This document shows, one piece after another, positions 24,294 to 32,691 of a stretch of DNA of 35,713 nt. How positions within the stretch are numbered: position 1 is the first letter of the stretch; each line of letters starts with the position of its first letter. The stretch is from an uncultured Prevotellaceae bacterium. GTDB taxonomy: Bacteria; Bacteroidota; Bacteroidia; Bacteroidales; Bacteroidaceae. The stretch is taken from contig CAMJIA010000010.1 in the NCBI GenBank assembly GCA_946405695.1, positions 1 to 35,713 on the forward strand, given 5' to 3'. The notes under the pieces are model-generated. The model had not been told where the DNA came from. It did not search any database and saw nothing but the letters and a program-made list of their open reading frames with translations. Position numbers and translations under genes: made by a program.

Positions 24294-26834
24294 GTGACCA
24301 GTCATTTTTCATCCAAGGTATCTGAAGTCCTCGCCTTCTCACGTGAGGAAGCAGCCCGTTTGGCCAGCCGTAGTGTAGGTCCTGAGCATCTGCTCTTAGG
24401 ACTGATGCGCAGCAAAAACGGGCCTGTGCTCAACGTCTTCCAGCGACTCGACGTCAATCCGCTCTCTGTCAAGACGGAGTTGGAGAGTCGTGTGCGCGAA
24501 AACGAACTGGGAATGCCCATCACCACCTCGGAACTGCTACTTAACGAGCAAGCAAGCAACATCCTGAAATTGGCCGTCCTTGAAGCACGCCTACAGCGTT
24601 CGACAAAGGTTGACGAGCAGCACCTGCTGCTGGCCATCCTGCATGACCAAGCAGAGAATGGTGCCAAACAAGTATTGGAATTCAACAACATGAACTACGA
24701 AGACGTATTGACGCTACTGAGCGTGAAAGATAATGTGACCAGCGGTATCGGTATGCCCGAAGAAGACTACGAAGAAGAGGAGAGTCCTGCTGGCAACGAG
24801 AATGTGTCCAGCGGTTCAGCCGCTGGGAAAACCACTACCCAACAGCAGAAGACAAAGTCGAAGACACCTGTACTCGACAACTTTGGCACAAACCTGACGG
24901 AGAGTGCCGCTTTGGGTAAGCTCGACCCGTGTATCGGCCGTGAAAACGAGATACAGCGCGTCATTGAGATATTAGGCCGTCGCAAAAAGAACAACCCCAT
25001 CCTTATTGGTGAGCCTGGCGTAGGTAAGAGTGCTATCGTAGAGGGTCTTGCAGAGATGATTGTCATGCATCGCTGTTCACCTACCTTATATAATAAGCGT
25101 ATCTACACACTCGACATGACGGGTGTGGTAGCAGGAACGAAATATCGTGGACAGTTTGAGGAACGCATGAAGATGCTAGTAAAGGAGTTGGAACAAAATC
25201 CTGACATCATCGTGTTCATCGACGAGATACACACGCTTATCGGGGCTGGCTCGACACCTGGTAGCATGGATGCAGCCAACATTCTGAAACCCGCCTTAGC
25301 ACGTGGTACTATCCAGTGTATCGGAGCCACCACACTTGACGAATATCGTAACAGTATCGAGAAGGACGGAGCCTTGGAGCGTCGTTTCCAGAAGGTGCAG
25401 GTGGAACCTACCACCAATGAGCAGACACTGGAGATCTTGCGCAACATCCGTGGACGCTACGAGTATTTCCACCACGTAAACTATACTGACGAGGCTCTGG
25501 CGGCCTGTGTCAAACTGACAGACCGCTACGTCTCAGACCGCTTCATGCCAGACAAAGCCATTGATGCGCTTGACGAGGTAGGATCACGTGTACACCTGCG
25601 GACAGCTAATATTCCTCCCGAGATTACTGACAAAGAGGCAGAAATCAAAGATGTCAAGGAGAAAAAAGAGGAAGCTGTTGGCAATCAGAACTTCGAACTG
25701 GCCGCCAGCTATCGCGACCGTCAGACCGTCCTGGAGCGTGAGTTACAGGAACTAAACAAAAAGTGGCTGGAGGGTGACGTTGACGTTCGTCAGACGATTA
25801 CCGAACAGGAGGTAGCCGAAGTGGTCAGCATGATGACTGGCATTCCCGTACAACGCATGGCACAGGAGGAAGGTATCCGCCTGAAGGGTATGGCGCAGGA
25901 GTTAAAACAGCACGTCATCGCCCAGGACAAGGCTATCGACAAAATGGTCAAAGCCATCCAGCGCAACCGTGTAGGACTGAAAGACCCCAACCATCCTATT
26001 GGTGCCTTTATGTTCCTTGGTCCGACGGGTGTAGGTAAGACGTATCTTGCCAAGAAACTGTCAGAGTTTATGTTCGGCTCAAGCGACGCACTCATACGTG
26101 TCGATATGTCTGAATATACAGAGTCATTTAACGTCAGCCGACTGATTGGTGCACCTCCAGGATATGTGGGTTATGAGGAAGGAGGACAGTTGACAGAACG
26201 TGTACGCCGTCACCCCTACTCCATCGTTCTGCTCGATGAGATTGAGAAAGCTCACGGCAACGTGTTCAACCTATTGTTACAAGTGCTTGACGAAGGAAGA
26301 CTGACGGATGGTAACGGACGATTTGTAGACTTCCGTAATACCGTCATCATCATGACTTCGAATGCTGGTACGCGTCAACTGAAGGACTTCGGACGTGGTG
26401 TAGGTTTCAATGCAGGTTCTTCATCAGCATTGATGCTCAACGAACAAGACAAGGAACACGCCCGACAGATTGTACAGAAGGCGCTATCAAAGCAGTTCTC
26501 GCCAGAGTTCCTGAATCGTTTGGACGAGATTATCACCTTCGACCAGCTGGATCTCACAGCAATCAAGCAGATTATCGATGTAGAACTGAAAGGACTCTAT
26601 AAGCGCATTACCGATATGGGCTATACAATCGACCTCTCAGAAGAAGCTAAGGCATTTGTCGCTGAGAAGGGCTACGACGTACAGTTTGGTGCCCGTCCGC
26701 TAAAACGTGCCATACAGACATATCTCGAAGATGGTGTCTCCGACCTCATCGTCAACGGAGACCTGCAACCAGGAAGTACCATACATATAAATAAGGTACA
26801 GGAGAAAGAAGAATTGTCGTTCACCACAGCGTGA
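24294..26834 (+). CDS. clpC: ATP-dependent Clp protease ATPase subunit ClpC
   Basis: 846 residues from GTG 24294; an in-frame TAA lies 9 bp upstream and the next Met is inside the N-domain, so GTG is the only good start. N-domain 1-150 ([11 protein letters not shown]), a low-complexity Ser/Thr/Gln linker at about 160-195, AAA-1 with GEPGVGKS (about 239), a short middle domain with [21 protein letters not shown] (UvrB/C-like, hence ClpC, not ClpB), and AAA-2 with GPTGVGKT (about 575) and [10 protein letters not shown]. It unfolds proteins and passes them to ClpP. The stop codon is inside the terminator stem. Confidence 0.93.
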   Translation: MTSHFSSKVSEVLAFSREEAARLASRSVGPEHLLLGLMRSKNGPVLNVFQRLDVNPLSVKTELESRVRENELGMPITTSELLLNEQASNILKLAVLEARLQRSTKVDEQHLLLAILHDQAENGAKQVLEFNNMNYEDVLTLLSVKDNVTSGIGMPEEDYEEEESPAGNENVSSGSAAGKTTTQQQKTKSKTPVLDNFGTNLTESAALGKLDPCIGRENEIQRVIEILGRRKKNNPILIGEPGVGKSAIVEGLAEMIVMHRCSPTLYNKRIYTLDMTGVVAGTKYRGQFEERMKMLVKELEQNPDIIVFIDEIHTLIGAGSTPGSMDAANILKPALARGTIQCIGATTLDEYRNSIEKDGALERRFQKVQVEPTTNEQTLEILRNIRGRYEYFHHVNYTDEALAACVKLTDRYVSDRFMPDKAIDALDEVGSRVHLRTANIPPEITDKEAEIKDVKEKKEEAVGNQNFELAASYRDRQTVLERELQELNKKWLEGDVDVRQTITEQEVAEVVSMMTGIPVQRMAQEEGIRLKGMAQELKQHVIAQDKAIDKMVKAIQRNRVGLKDPNHPIGAFMFLGPTGVGKTYLAKKLSEFMFGSSDALIRVDMSEYTESFNVSRLIGAPPGYVGYEEGGQLTERVRRHPYSIVLLDEIEKAHGNVFNLLLQVLDEGRLTDGNGRFVDFRNTVIIMTSNAGTRQLKDFGRGVGFNAGSSSALMLNEQDKEHARQIVQKALSKQFSPEFLNRLDEIITFDQLDLTAIKQIIDVELKGLYKRITDMGYTIDLSEEAKAFVAEKGYDVQFGARPLKRAIQTYLEDGVSDLIVNGDLQPGSTIHINKVQEKEELSFTTA

Positions 26835-26848
26835 GCGACATTTTTTTT
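26816..26848 (+). terminator. Terminator overlapping the clpC stop codon
   Basis: Arms GTCGTTCAC (26816-26824) and GTGAGCGAC (26831-26839), 9 bp with one G-U, loop CACAGC, then A and eight T. The clpC TGA (26832-26834) is in the right arm. Confidence 0.8.
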
Positions 26849-26944
26849 GCGAATCATACAACATTGGACTGTTATCGGACACATTGACATCCCATCTTTT
26901 TTGTTATCGAGCACAATAAAACCGAATAAATATACCAAATTCTC

Positions 26945-26958
26945 TTGATTTAAATCAA
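26945..26958. promoter_or_regulatory. FNR/CRP-like palindrome upstream of gdhA
   Basis: A perfect 14-bp palindrome, TTGATTTAAATCAA, which equals the FNR consensus TTGATnnnnATCAA. It is centred about 90 bp upstream of the likely gdhA start of transcription. The rest of the 26849-27004 gap is AT-rich without other clear signals. Confidence 0.5.
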
Positions 26959-27004
26959 TTAAATGACAAAAAGTAAGCTTTTTCGTAAAAAAAGTAACGA
27001 AATG

Positions 27005-27036
27005 TTTGGTGATTATCCATTTTTGCTTTAATTTTG
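27005..27036 (+). promoter_or_regulatory. Promoter of gdhA
   Basis: TTTG (27005-27008), 20-bp spacer, TAATTTTG (27029-27036), a full consensus match. The leader would be about 60 nt and A-rich near the ATG. Confidence 0.8.
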
Positions 27037-27100
27037 CAAGCGAAAACGTTAGAACACATTATCTCAATAGTATAATAACTCAAAAAAACGTAAAAAGATT

Positions 27101-28438
27101 ATGAATGCAGCAAAAGTTGTAGAGGATCTGAAACAGAGATTCCCCAATGAGCCGGAGTACATCCAGGCAGTTTCTCAGGTACTTCCCACCATCGAGGAAG
27201 AGTACAACAAGCACCCCGAGTTTGAAAAGGCTAACCTCATCGAGCGCCTTTGCATCCCCGATCGTGTTTGTGAGTTCCGTATCACCTGGGTAGACGATAA
27301 GGGTAATGTTCAGACCAACATGGGTTATCGTATCCAGCACAACAACGCTATTGGCCCGTACAAAGGCGGTCTCCGTTATCACAAGAGTGTGAACCTCGGT
27401 ATTCTGAAGTTCCTCGCTTTCGAGCAGACTTTCAAGAACTCTCTGACAACACTTCCTATGGGTGGTGCTAAGGGTGGTTCAGACTTCTCTCCCCGTGGTA
27501 AGAGCGACGCTGAGGTGATGCGTTTCTGCCAGGCATTCATGAATGAACTGTATCGCGTAATCGGTCCTGATGAGGACGTTCCCGCTGGTGATATCGGTGT
27601 AGGTGGTCGTGAGGTTGGTTACCTCTTCGGACAGTACAAGAAGCTCACTCACCAGTTCCAGGGTGTGCTGACCGGTAAGGGTCTCTCTTTCGGTGGTTCA
27701 CTCATCCGTCCTGAGGCTACTGGTTACGGTTGTGTTTACTTCCTGACCTCTATGCTCGCTACCCGTGGTATCGAACTGAAGGGTAAGAAGGTGCTGATCT
27801 CTGGTTCAGGTAACGTAGCTCAGTATGCTACTGAGAAGTGCATCCAGCTGGGTGCTATCCCCTTGACTCTCTCTGACTCAGACGGTTACATCTACGATCC
27901 CGATGGTATCGACGAGGCTAAGCTCGCTTATGTGAAGGAGCTGAAGAACGTTGAGCGCGGACGTATCAAGGAGTATGCTGAGGAGTATCCTAACGCTGTA
28001 TATCACGCTGGTGAGCGTCCTTGGCACGAGAAGGCTGATATCGCTCTGCCTTGCGCTACTCAGAACGAGATCAACGGTGAGCAGGCTCAGGCTCTGATCG
28101 ACAACGGTGTAATTGCTGTTGCTGAGGGTGCTAACATGCCTTCACTCCCCGAGGCTATCAAGATCTTCCAGGATGCTAAGATCCTGTACGCTCCTGGTAA
28201 GGCTTCTAACGCTGGTGGTGTATCAGTATCTGGTCTTGAGATGTCACAGAACTCTGAGCGTCTGAGCTGGACTTCTGAGGAGGTTGACAACTACCTGAAG
28301 CGCATCATGAACGACATTCACGAGAACTGCGTGAAGTACGGTACTCAGGCTGATGGTTACATCAACTATGTAAAGGGGGCTAACGTAGCCGGCTTCATGA
28401 AGGTTGCTAATGCCATGATGGCTCAGGGTATTGTATAA
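27101..28438 (+). CDS. gdhA: Glutamate dehydrogenase (probably NADP-dependent)
   Basis: 445 residues, the normal length of the hexameric bacterial enzyme. It makes glutamate from 2-oxoglutarate and ammonium. Motifs: GPYKGGLRYHKSVN at about 85-98 and GGAKGGSDFSPRGK at about 120-133, holding the substrate-binding and catalytic lysines, then GKKVLISGSGNVAQYA as the nucleotide-binding turn and NAGGVSVSGLEMSQN near the end. NADP preference is inferred from similarity to the anabolic type. Codon use is biased to GCT, GGT, CGT and TCT more than the neighbours, suggesting high expression. It has its own promoter, an upstream FNR-like site and a terminator. Confidence 0.96.
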   Translation: MNAAKVVEDLKQRFPNEPEYIQAVSQVLPTIEEEYNKHPEFEKANLIERLCIPDRVCEFRITWVDDKGNVQTNMGYRIQHNNAIGPYKGGLRYHKSVNLGILKFLAFEQTFKNSLTTLPMGGAKGGSDFSPRGKSDAEVMRFCQAFMNELYRVIGPDEDVPAGDIGVGGREVGYLFGQYKKLTHQFQGVLTGKGLSFGGSLIRPEATGYGCVYFLTSMLATRGIELKGKKVLISGSGNVAQYATEKCIQLGAIPLTLSDSDGYIYDPDGIDEAKLAYVKELKNVERGRIKEYAEEYPNAVYHAGERPWHEKADIALPCATQNEINGEQAQALIDNGVIAVAEGANMPSLPEAIKIFQDAKILYAPGKASNAGGVSVSGLEMSQNSERLSWTSEEVDNYLKRIMNDIHENCVKYGTQADGYINYVKGANVAGFMKVANAMMAQGIV

Positions 28439-28469
28439 GCTTGACACAAAAACCACAATTATTATAAGG

Positions 28470-28504
28470 AAGATGCGATTTTCTTAGGGAAGTCGCATCT
28501 TTTT
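28470..28504 (+). terminator. Terminator after gdhA
   Basis: Arms AAGATGCGA (28470-28478) and TCGCATCTT (28493-28501), a 9-bp perfect stem, 14-nt loop, then TTTT-rich sequence. It lies 31 bp past the gdhA stop and just before the serS -7 box. Confidence 0.8.
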
Positions 28505-28518
28505 ATAATAATTTTTAC

Positions 28519-28526
28519 TACCTTTG
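28519..28526 (+). promoter_or_regulatory. -7 box for serS
   Basis: TACCTTTG, 26 bp before the serS ATG. No TTTG at the proper distance: the -33 position lies in the gdhA terminator stem, so the promoter may be weak. Confidence 0.55.
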
Positions 28527-28552
28527 CAAGCAAAAACTTAAAAAAGAAGATT

Positions 28553-29872
28553 ATGCTTACATTGAAGCTCATTACTGAGGAGACAGACCGCGTCATTCGC
28601 GGCTTAGAGAAAAAACATTTCAAGAACGCTAAAGAGGCCATTGACGAAGTTCTTGCCGTTGACAAGAAACGCCGTGAGGCCCAGCAACAGTTGGACAAGA
28701 ATCTGAGCGAGGCCAAGAAGATGGCTGCCCAGATTGGTGGTCTGATGAAGGAAGGCAAGAAGGCCGAAGCCGATGCCGTCAAGGCACAGGTTTCTGAGAT
28801 GAAAGAGACCAACAAGCAGCTGGAACAGACGATGAACGACTCGCAGGAGGAGATGACGCGTCTGCTCTGCCAGATTCCGAATATTCCCTACGACGAAGTA
28901 CCTGAGGGTGTTGCTGCCGAGGACAACCACGTAGTGAAGAGCAACCTGAAGGAGTGCACCGCCAATGATACAGTAGGCAACTGGGATGTCAATCCCAAGC
29001 TGGGTATTGCCAATCCCCTGCCCCACTGGGAACTCGCAAAGAAATACAATCTCATCGATTTCGACCTGGGTGTGAAAATCACAGGTGCAGGTTTCCCCGT
29101 TTATATCGGCAAGGGTGCCCGTTTGCAGCGTGCCCTCATCAACTTCTTCCTTGACGAGGCTCGCAAGAGTGGCTACACCGAGATTATGCCTCCCACAGTT
29201 GTAAACGCAGCTTCTGGTTACGGCACAGGTCAGTTGCCCGACAAGGAGGGTCAGATGTACCACTGCGAGGTAGACGATTTCTATCTCATTCCTACCGCTG
29301 AGGTGCCCGTAACGAACATCTATCGTGACGTGATTCTCGACGAGAAGGACCTACCCATCAAGAACTGTGCTTACACAGAGTGCTTCCGCCGCGAGGCTGG
29401 CTCATATGGTAAGGACGTTCGCGGTCTGAACCGTCTTCACGAGTTCTCAAAGATTGAGATTGTACGCATCGACAAGCCCGAACATTCAAAAGAAAGTCAC
29501 AAGGAGATGCTGGAGCACGTAGAGGGTCTGCTGAAGAAGCTCGAACTCCCCTACCGCATCCTGCTGCTCTGTGGTGGCGACCAGTCGTTCACATCATCTA
29601 TCTGCTACGACTTCGAGGTTTACTCAGAGGCCCAGGGACGCTGGCTCGAGGTATCAAGCGTGTCAAACTTCGACACCTATCAGGCCAACCGCTTGAAGTG
29701 CCGCTATCGCAATGCCGAGACCAAGAAGACCGAGCTTTGCCACACGCTGAACGGTTCAGCTTTGGCTCTGCCCAGAATCGTGGCCGCTCTGCTTGAGAAC
29801 AACCAGACAGAGAATGGCATTAAGATTCCTGCTGCCCTCGTGCCCTACATGGGTTGCGATATCATTGACTAA
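28553..29872 (+). CDS. serS: Seryl-tRNA synthetase
   Basis: 439 residues, class II synthetase. The N-terminal arm (about 25-110) is a long antiparallel coiled coil that binds the tRNA variable arm. Catalytic motifs: motif 1 around RALINFFLDEARKSGYTEI (about 190-210), motif 2 at CFRREAGSYGKDVRGLNRLHEF (from about 277), and motif 3 at LNGSALALPRIVAALLEN near residue 400. It charges tRNA-Ser with serine. The start ATG follows an A-rich leader. The NfnAB-type gene follows after 22 bp on the same strand, without a terminator, so cotranscription is likely. Confidence 0.97.
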   Translation: MLTLKLITEETDRVIRGLEKKHFKNAKEAIDEVLAVDKKRREAQQQLDKNLSEAKKMAAQIGGLMKEGKKAEADAVKAQVSEMKETNKQLEQTMNDSQEEMTRLLCQIPNIPYDEVPEGVAAEDNHVVKSNLKECTANDTVGNWDVNPKLGIANPLPHWELAKKYNLIDFDLGVKITGAGFPVYIGKGARLQRALINFFLDEARKSGYTEIMPPTVVNAASGYGTGQLPDKEGQMYHCEVDDFYLIPTAEVPVTNIYRDVILDEKDLPIKNCAYTECFRREAGSYGKDVRGLNRLHEFSKIEIVRIDKPEHSKESHKEMLEHVEGLLKKLELPYRILLLCGGDQSFTSSICYDFEVYSEAQGRWLEVSSVSNFDTYQANRLKCRYRNAETKKTELCHTLNGSALALPRIVAALLENNQTENGIKIPAALVPYMGCDIID

Positions 29873-29894
29873 AAAAAACAACTAACAAATACTT

Positions 29895-32255
29895 ATGAAC
29901 AAAATTGTCAGGAAAGAGCAATTCTCTGAAAAGGTTTTCCTTTTCGAGATTGAGGCTCCATTGATTGCCAAGAGCCGTAAGGCCGGCAACTTCGTAATCG
30001 TACGTGTTGATCAGCGTGGTGAGCGCATGCCGCTGACCATCGCAGGTGCCGACATCGAGAAGGGCACCATCACGCTGGTAGTCCAAATGGTGGGTCTCTC
30101 TTCCAAAAAGTTGTGTGCCCTGAACGTTGGCGACTTCGTAGCTGACGTAGTAGGTCCCTTAGGTAATCCTACTAAAATTGAGAAATATGGTACCGTAGTG
30201 TGTGCCGGTGGTGGACTGGGCGTAGCCCCCATGTTGCCCATCATCCAGGCCTTGAAAGCCGCTGGCAACCGCGTACTCTCAGTAATGGCAGGTCGCTCGA
30301 AAGACCTGATTATCCTTGAGGATAAAGTTCGCGAATCGTCTGACGAGGTCATCATCATGACTGACGATGGAAGCTATGGTGAGAAAGGCGTCGTAACTGT
30401 TGGTATCGAGAAATTCGTTGAACAGGAACATGTCGACAAGATCTTCGCCATTGGTCCTCCCATCATGATGAAGTTCTCGAACCTTACCGCCCAGAAGCAC
30501 GGTATCCCCTGTGAAGTATCGCTGAACACTATCATGGTGGATGGTACGGGTATGTGTGGTGCCTGCCGTCTGACCATTGGTGGCAAGACGAAGTTTGTCT
30601 GCATCGACGGTCCTGAGTTTGATGGCGCCCTCGTCGATTGGGACGAGATGTTCAAGCGCATGGGTACCTTCAAGCGCGCCGAGCAGGAAGAGCTGGAGCA
30701 CTACGAGGAACACCTGGTGGGCAAAGGTAGTGTGCTCGACGGTTCTGCCGTCGAGAAAACCACCGACGTGGTAATGGACGCCGACCCCACCAACGACACC
30801 ATCGAGGTGCTGACCGACCGCAATGCTGCTTGGCGCGATGAGCTCAGAAAGAGCATGAAACCCAAGGAGCGTACCGCCATCGAGCGTGTCAAGATGCCTG
30901 AGCTCGACCCTGTCTATCGTGCTACTACCCGTACTGAAGAGGTTAACATCGGTCTTACCAAGGAGATGGCGATGACCGAAGCTAAGCGTTGTCTGGACTG
31001 TGCCAAGCCTACCTGTGTCGAGGGCTGTCCTGTCAACATCAATATCCCGTCGTTCATCAAGAATATCGAGCGCGGCCAGTTCCTGGCTGCCGCCAAGGTG
31101 CTGAAGAACACCTCTGCCCTGCCCGCTGTCTGCGGTCGTGTTTGTCCACAGGAAAAGCAATGCGAGAGCAAGTGTATCCACCTGAAGATGAACGAACCCG
31201 CTGTAGCTATCGGTTATCTGGAGCGCTTTGCTGCCGACTACGAACGCGAGAGTGGTAATATCTCGTTGCCCGAGATTGCACCTGCCAACGGCATCAAGAT
31301 TGCCGTTGTGGGTTCTGGTCCTGCAGGCTTGAGCTTTGCTGGCGATATGGTGAAGAAGGGCTACGACGTCTATGTCTTTGAGGCTCTCCACGAAATCGGA
31401 GGAGTGCTGAAGTACGGCATCCCCGAATTCCGTCTGCCCAACAAAATTGTCGATGTTGAAATCGAGAACCTTGCCAAGATGGGCGTACACTTCCAGGCTG
31501 ACGTCATCGTAGGTAAGACCATCAGCGTAGAACAGTTGGAGGCCCAAGGTTTCAAGGGCATCTTCGTAGGTTCTGGTGCTGGTCTGCCCAACTTCATGAA
31601 CATCCCTGGCGAGAATGCCATCAATATTATGTCGTCTAACGAGTACCTGACACGTGTGAACCTGATGGATGCTGCCAATCCGACTACCGATACGCCTATC
31701 AACCTGGGTAAGAACGTGCTCGTCGTAGGTGGTGGTAATACCGCTATGGATTCTTGCCGTACTGCTAAGCGTCTGGGTGGAAATGTCACGCTCGTATATC
31801 GTCGTTCTGAACAGGAGATGCCTGCCCGTCTCGAGGAGGTGAAGCACGCCAAGGAAGAGGGTATCAACTTCCTGACGCTCCACAATCCTATCGAGTATCT
31901 GGCCGACGAGAACGGTGCCGTGAAGGCTGCCGTGCTTCAGGTCATGGAACTCGGAGAGCCTGATGCTTCTGGTCGTCGTAGTCCTGTTCCCGTAGAGGGA
32001 AAGACCGTTACACTCGACGTCGATCAGGTCATCGTGGCTGTTGGTGTATCACCTAACCCGCTCGTTCCCAAGTCCATCGAGGGTCTCGAACTGGGTCGTA
32101 AGAACACCATCGTTGTCAACGAGGGCATGCAGTCGGCACGCTCAGAGATCTTCGCTGGTGGTGATATCGTGCGTGGTGGTGCTACTGTTATCCTCGCAAT
32201 GGGTGATGGTCGCCGTGCTGCCCAGCACATGGACGAATACCTCCAGAAAAAATAG
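29895..32255 (+). CDS. Fused NfnA/NfnB-type flavin oxidoreductase (ferredoxin-NADP reductase plus GltD-like)
   Basis: 786 residues, two proteins fused. The N-terminal part (1 to about 285) is a ferredoxin:NADP+ reductase-like FAD/NAD module with GLGVAPMLP and a [2Fe-2S] site GMCGACRL...CIDGPEFDG (about 218-240). The C-terminal part is GltD-like, with [4Fe-4S] cysteines in KRCLDCAKPTCVEGCPVN (about 362) and CGRVCPQEKQCESKC, FAD motif VVGSGPAGLS (about 470) and NADP motif VVGGGNTAMDS (about 609). No gltB partner exists here, so glutamate synthase is unlikely. The layout matches NfnAB, which couples NADH, NADPH and ferredoxin by electron bifurcation. Databases often call it DHOD-B/glutamate synthase. 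Confidence 0.85.
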   Translation: MNKIVRKEQFSEKVFLFEIEAPLIAKSRKAGNFVIVRVDQRGERMPLTIAGADIEKGTITLVVQMVGLSSKKLCALNVGDFVADVVGPLGNPTKIEKYGTVVCAGGGLGVAPMLPIIQALKAAGNRVLSVMAGRSKDLIILEDKVRESSDEVIIMTDDGSYGEKGVVTVGIEKFVEQEHVDKIFAIGPPIMMKFSNLTAQKHGIPCEVSLNTIMVDGTGMCGACRLTIGGKTKFVCIDGPEFDGALVDWDEMFKRMGTFKRAEQEELEHYEEHLVGKGSVLDGSAVEKTTDVVMDADPTNDTIEVLTDRNAAWRDELRKSMKPKERTAIERVKMPELDPVYRATTRTEEVNIGLTKEMAMTEAKRCLDCAKPTCVEGCPVNINIPSFIKNIERGQFLAAAKVLKNTSALPAVCGRVCPQEKQCESKCIHLKMNEPAVAIGYLERFAADYERESGNISLPEIAPANGIKIAVVGSGPAGLSFAGDMVKKGYDVYVFEALHEIGGVLKYGIPEFRLPNKIVDVEIENLAKMGVHFQADVIVGKTISVEQLEAQGFKGIFVGSGAGLPNFMNIPGENAINIMSSNEYLTRVNLMDAANPTTDTPINLGKNVLVVGGGNTAMDSCRTAKRLGGNVTLVYRRSEQEMPARLEEVKHAKEEGINFLTLHNPIEYLADENGAVKAAVLQVMELGEPDASGRRSPVPVEGKTVTLDVDQVIVAVGVSPNPLVPKSIEGLELGRKNTIVVNEGMQSARSEIFAGGDIVRGGATVILAMGDGRRAAQHMDEYLQKK

Positions 32256-32259
32256 TATG

Positions 32260-32280
32260 CTTTGCGGTTCTGCCGCAAAG
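32260..32280 (+). repeat. Intercistronic hairpin C (before the DUF486 gene)
   Basis: Arms CTTTGCGG and CCGCAAAG around TTCTG: 8-5-8, 21 nt, preceded by GTATG. It ends 8 nt before the ATG. It lies in an 11-codon frame (32257-32292, MLCGSAAKKIL) whose TGA overlaps the next ATG. Confidence 0.85.
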
Positions 32281-32288
32281 AAAATATT

Positions 32289-32657
32289 ATGAACGGACTT
32301 TATACTATCATATTGCTCATACTAAGCAACGTCTTCATGACGCTCGCTTGGTATGGGCATTTGAAACTTCAGGAGAATGGTGTCTCGAACAACTGGCCCC
32401 TGCTGGGTGTCATCGCGTTCTCGTGGGGCATCGCCTTTTTTGAATACTGTTGTCAGGTACCTGCCAATCGTATCGGATTCGTCGAGAATGGAGGACCCTT
32501 CAACCTCATCCAACTGAAGGTCATTCAGGAGTGTATCTCGCTGGCTGTGTTCTGTATCATTGCCAACATCATGTTCCAGGGCACCCACCTGCATTGGAAC
32601 CACATCCTGGCATTCTTCCTCATTATCTGTGCCGTCTATCTGGTGTTCATGAAATAA
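32289..32657 (+). CDS. DUF486 (DMT-like) small membrane protein
   Basis: 122 residues from ATG 32289; an earlier TTG (32262) lies inside the hairpin and is rejected. Four hydrophobic segments are visible, at about 3-19, 36-52, 78-97 and 103-120. The QVPANRIGF motif at about 56-64 and the FNLIQLKVIQE segment are the hallmark of DUF486, related to the drug/metabolite transporter fold with four instead of ten helices. The function is unknown; transport or dimeric channel activity is possible. It lies between two hairpin repeats in the same operon as the NfnAB-type and ttcA-like genes. Confidence 0.88.
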   Translation: MNGLYTIILLILSNVFMTLAWYGHLKLQENGVSNNWPLLGVIAFSWGIAFFEYCCQVPANRIGFVENGGPFNLIQLKVIQECISLAVFCIIANIMFQGTHLHWNHILAFFLIICAVYLVFMK

Positions 32658-32662
32658 CTGTG

Positions 32663-32683
32663 TGTTGCGATTCCGTCGCAACA
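32663..32683 (+). repeat. Intercistronic hairpin D (before the ttcA-like gene)
   Basis: Arms TGTTGCGA and TCGCAACA around TTCCG: 8-5-8, 21 nt, in a GTGTG lead. It ends 8 nt before the ATG, as hairpin C does. A frame from GTG 32660 is again 11 codons and its TGA overlaps the next ATG. Confidence 0.85.
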
Positions 32684-32691
32684 ACCCCACT

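Noticed and set aside
30279..31883. A 534-codon open frame on the minus strand opposite the NfnAB-type gene
   Set aside because: It is the shadow of a long gene with complete cofactor motifs; its translation shows no recognisable domain and has biased, low-complexity composition. The same holds for 15108-16037 and 1025-1744 minus.
29895..32255. Annotation as glutamate synthase small subunit (gltD)
   Set aside because: No large subunit is adjacent and the N-terminal half is a ferredoxin-NADP reductase type module, so NfnAB-type is a better fit.
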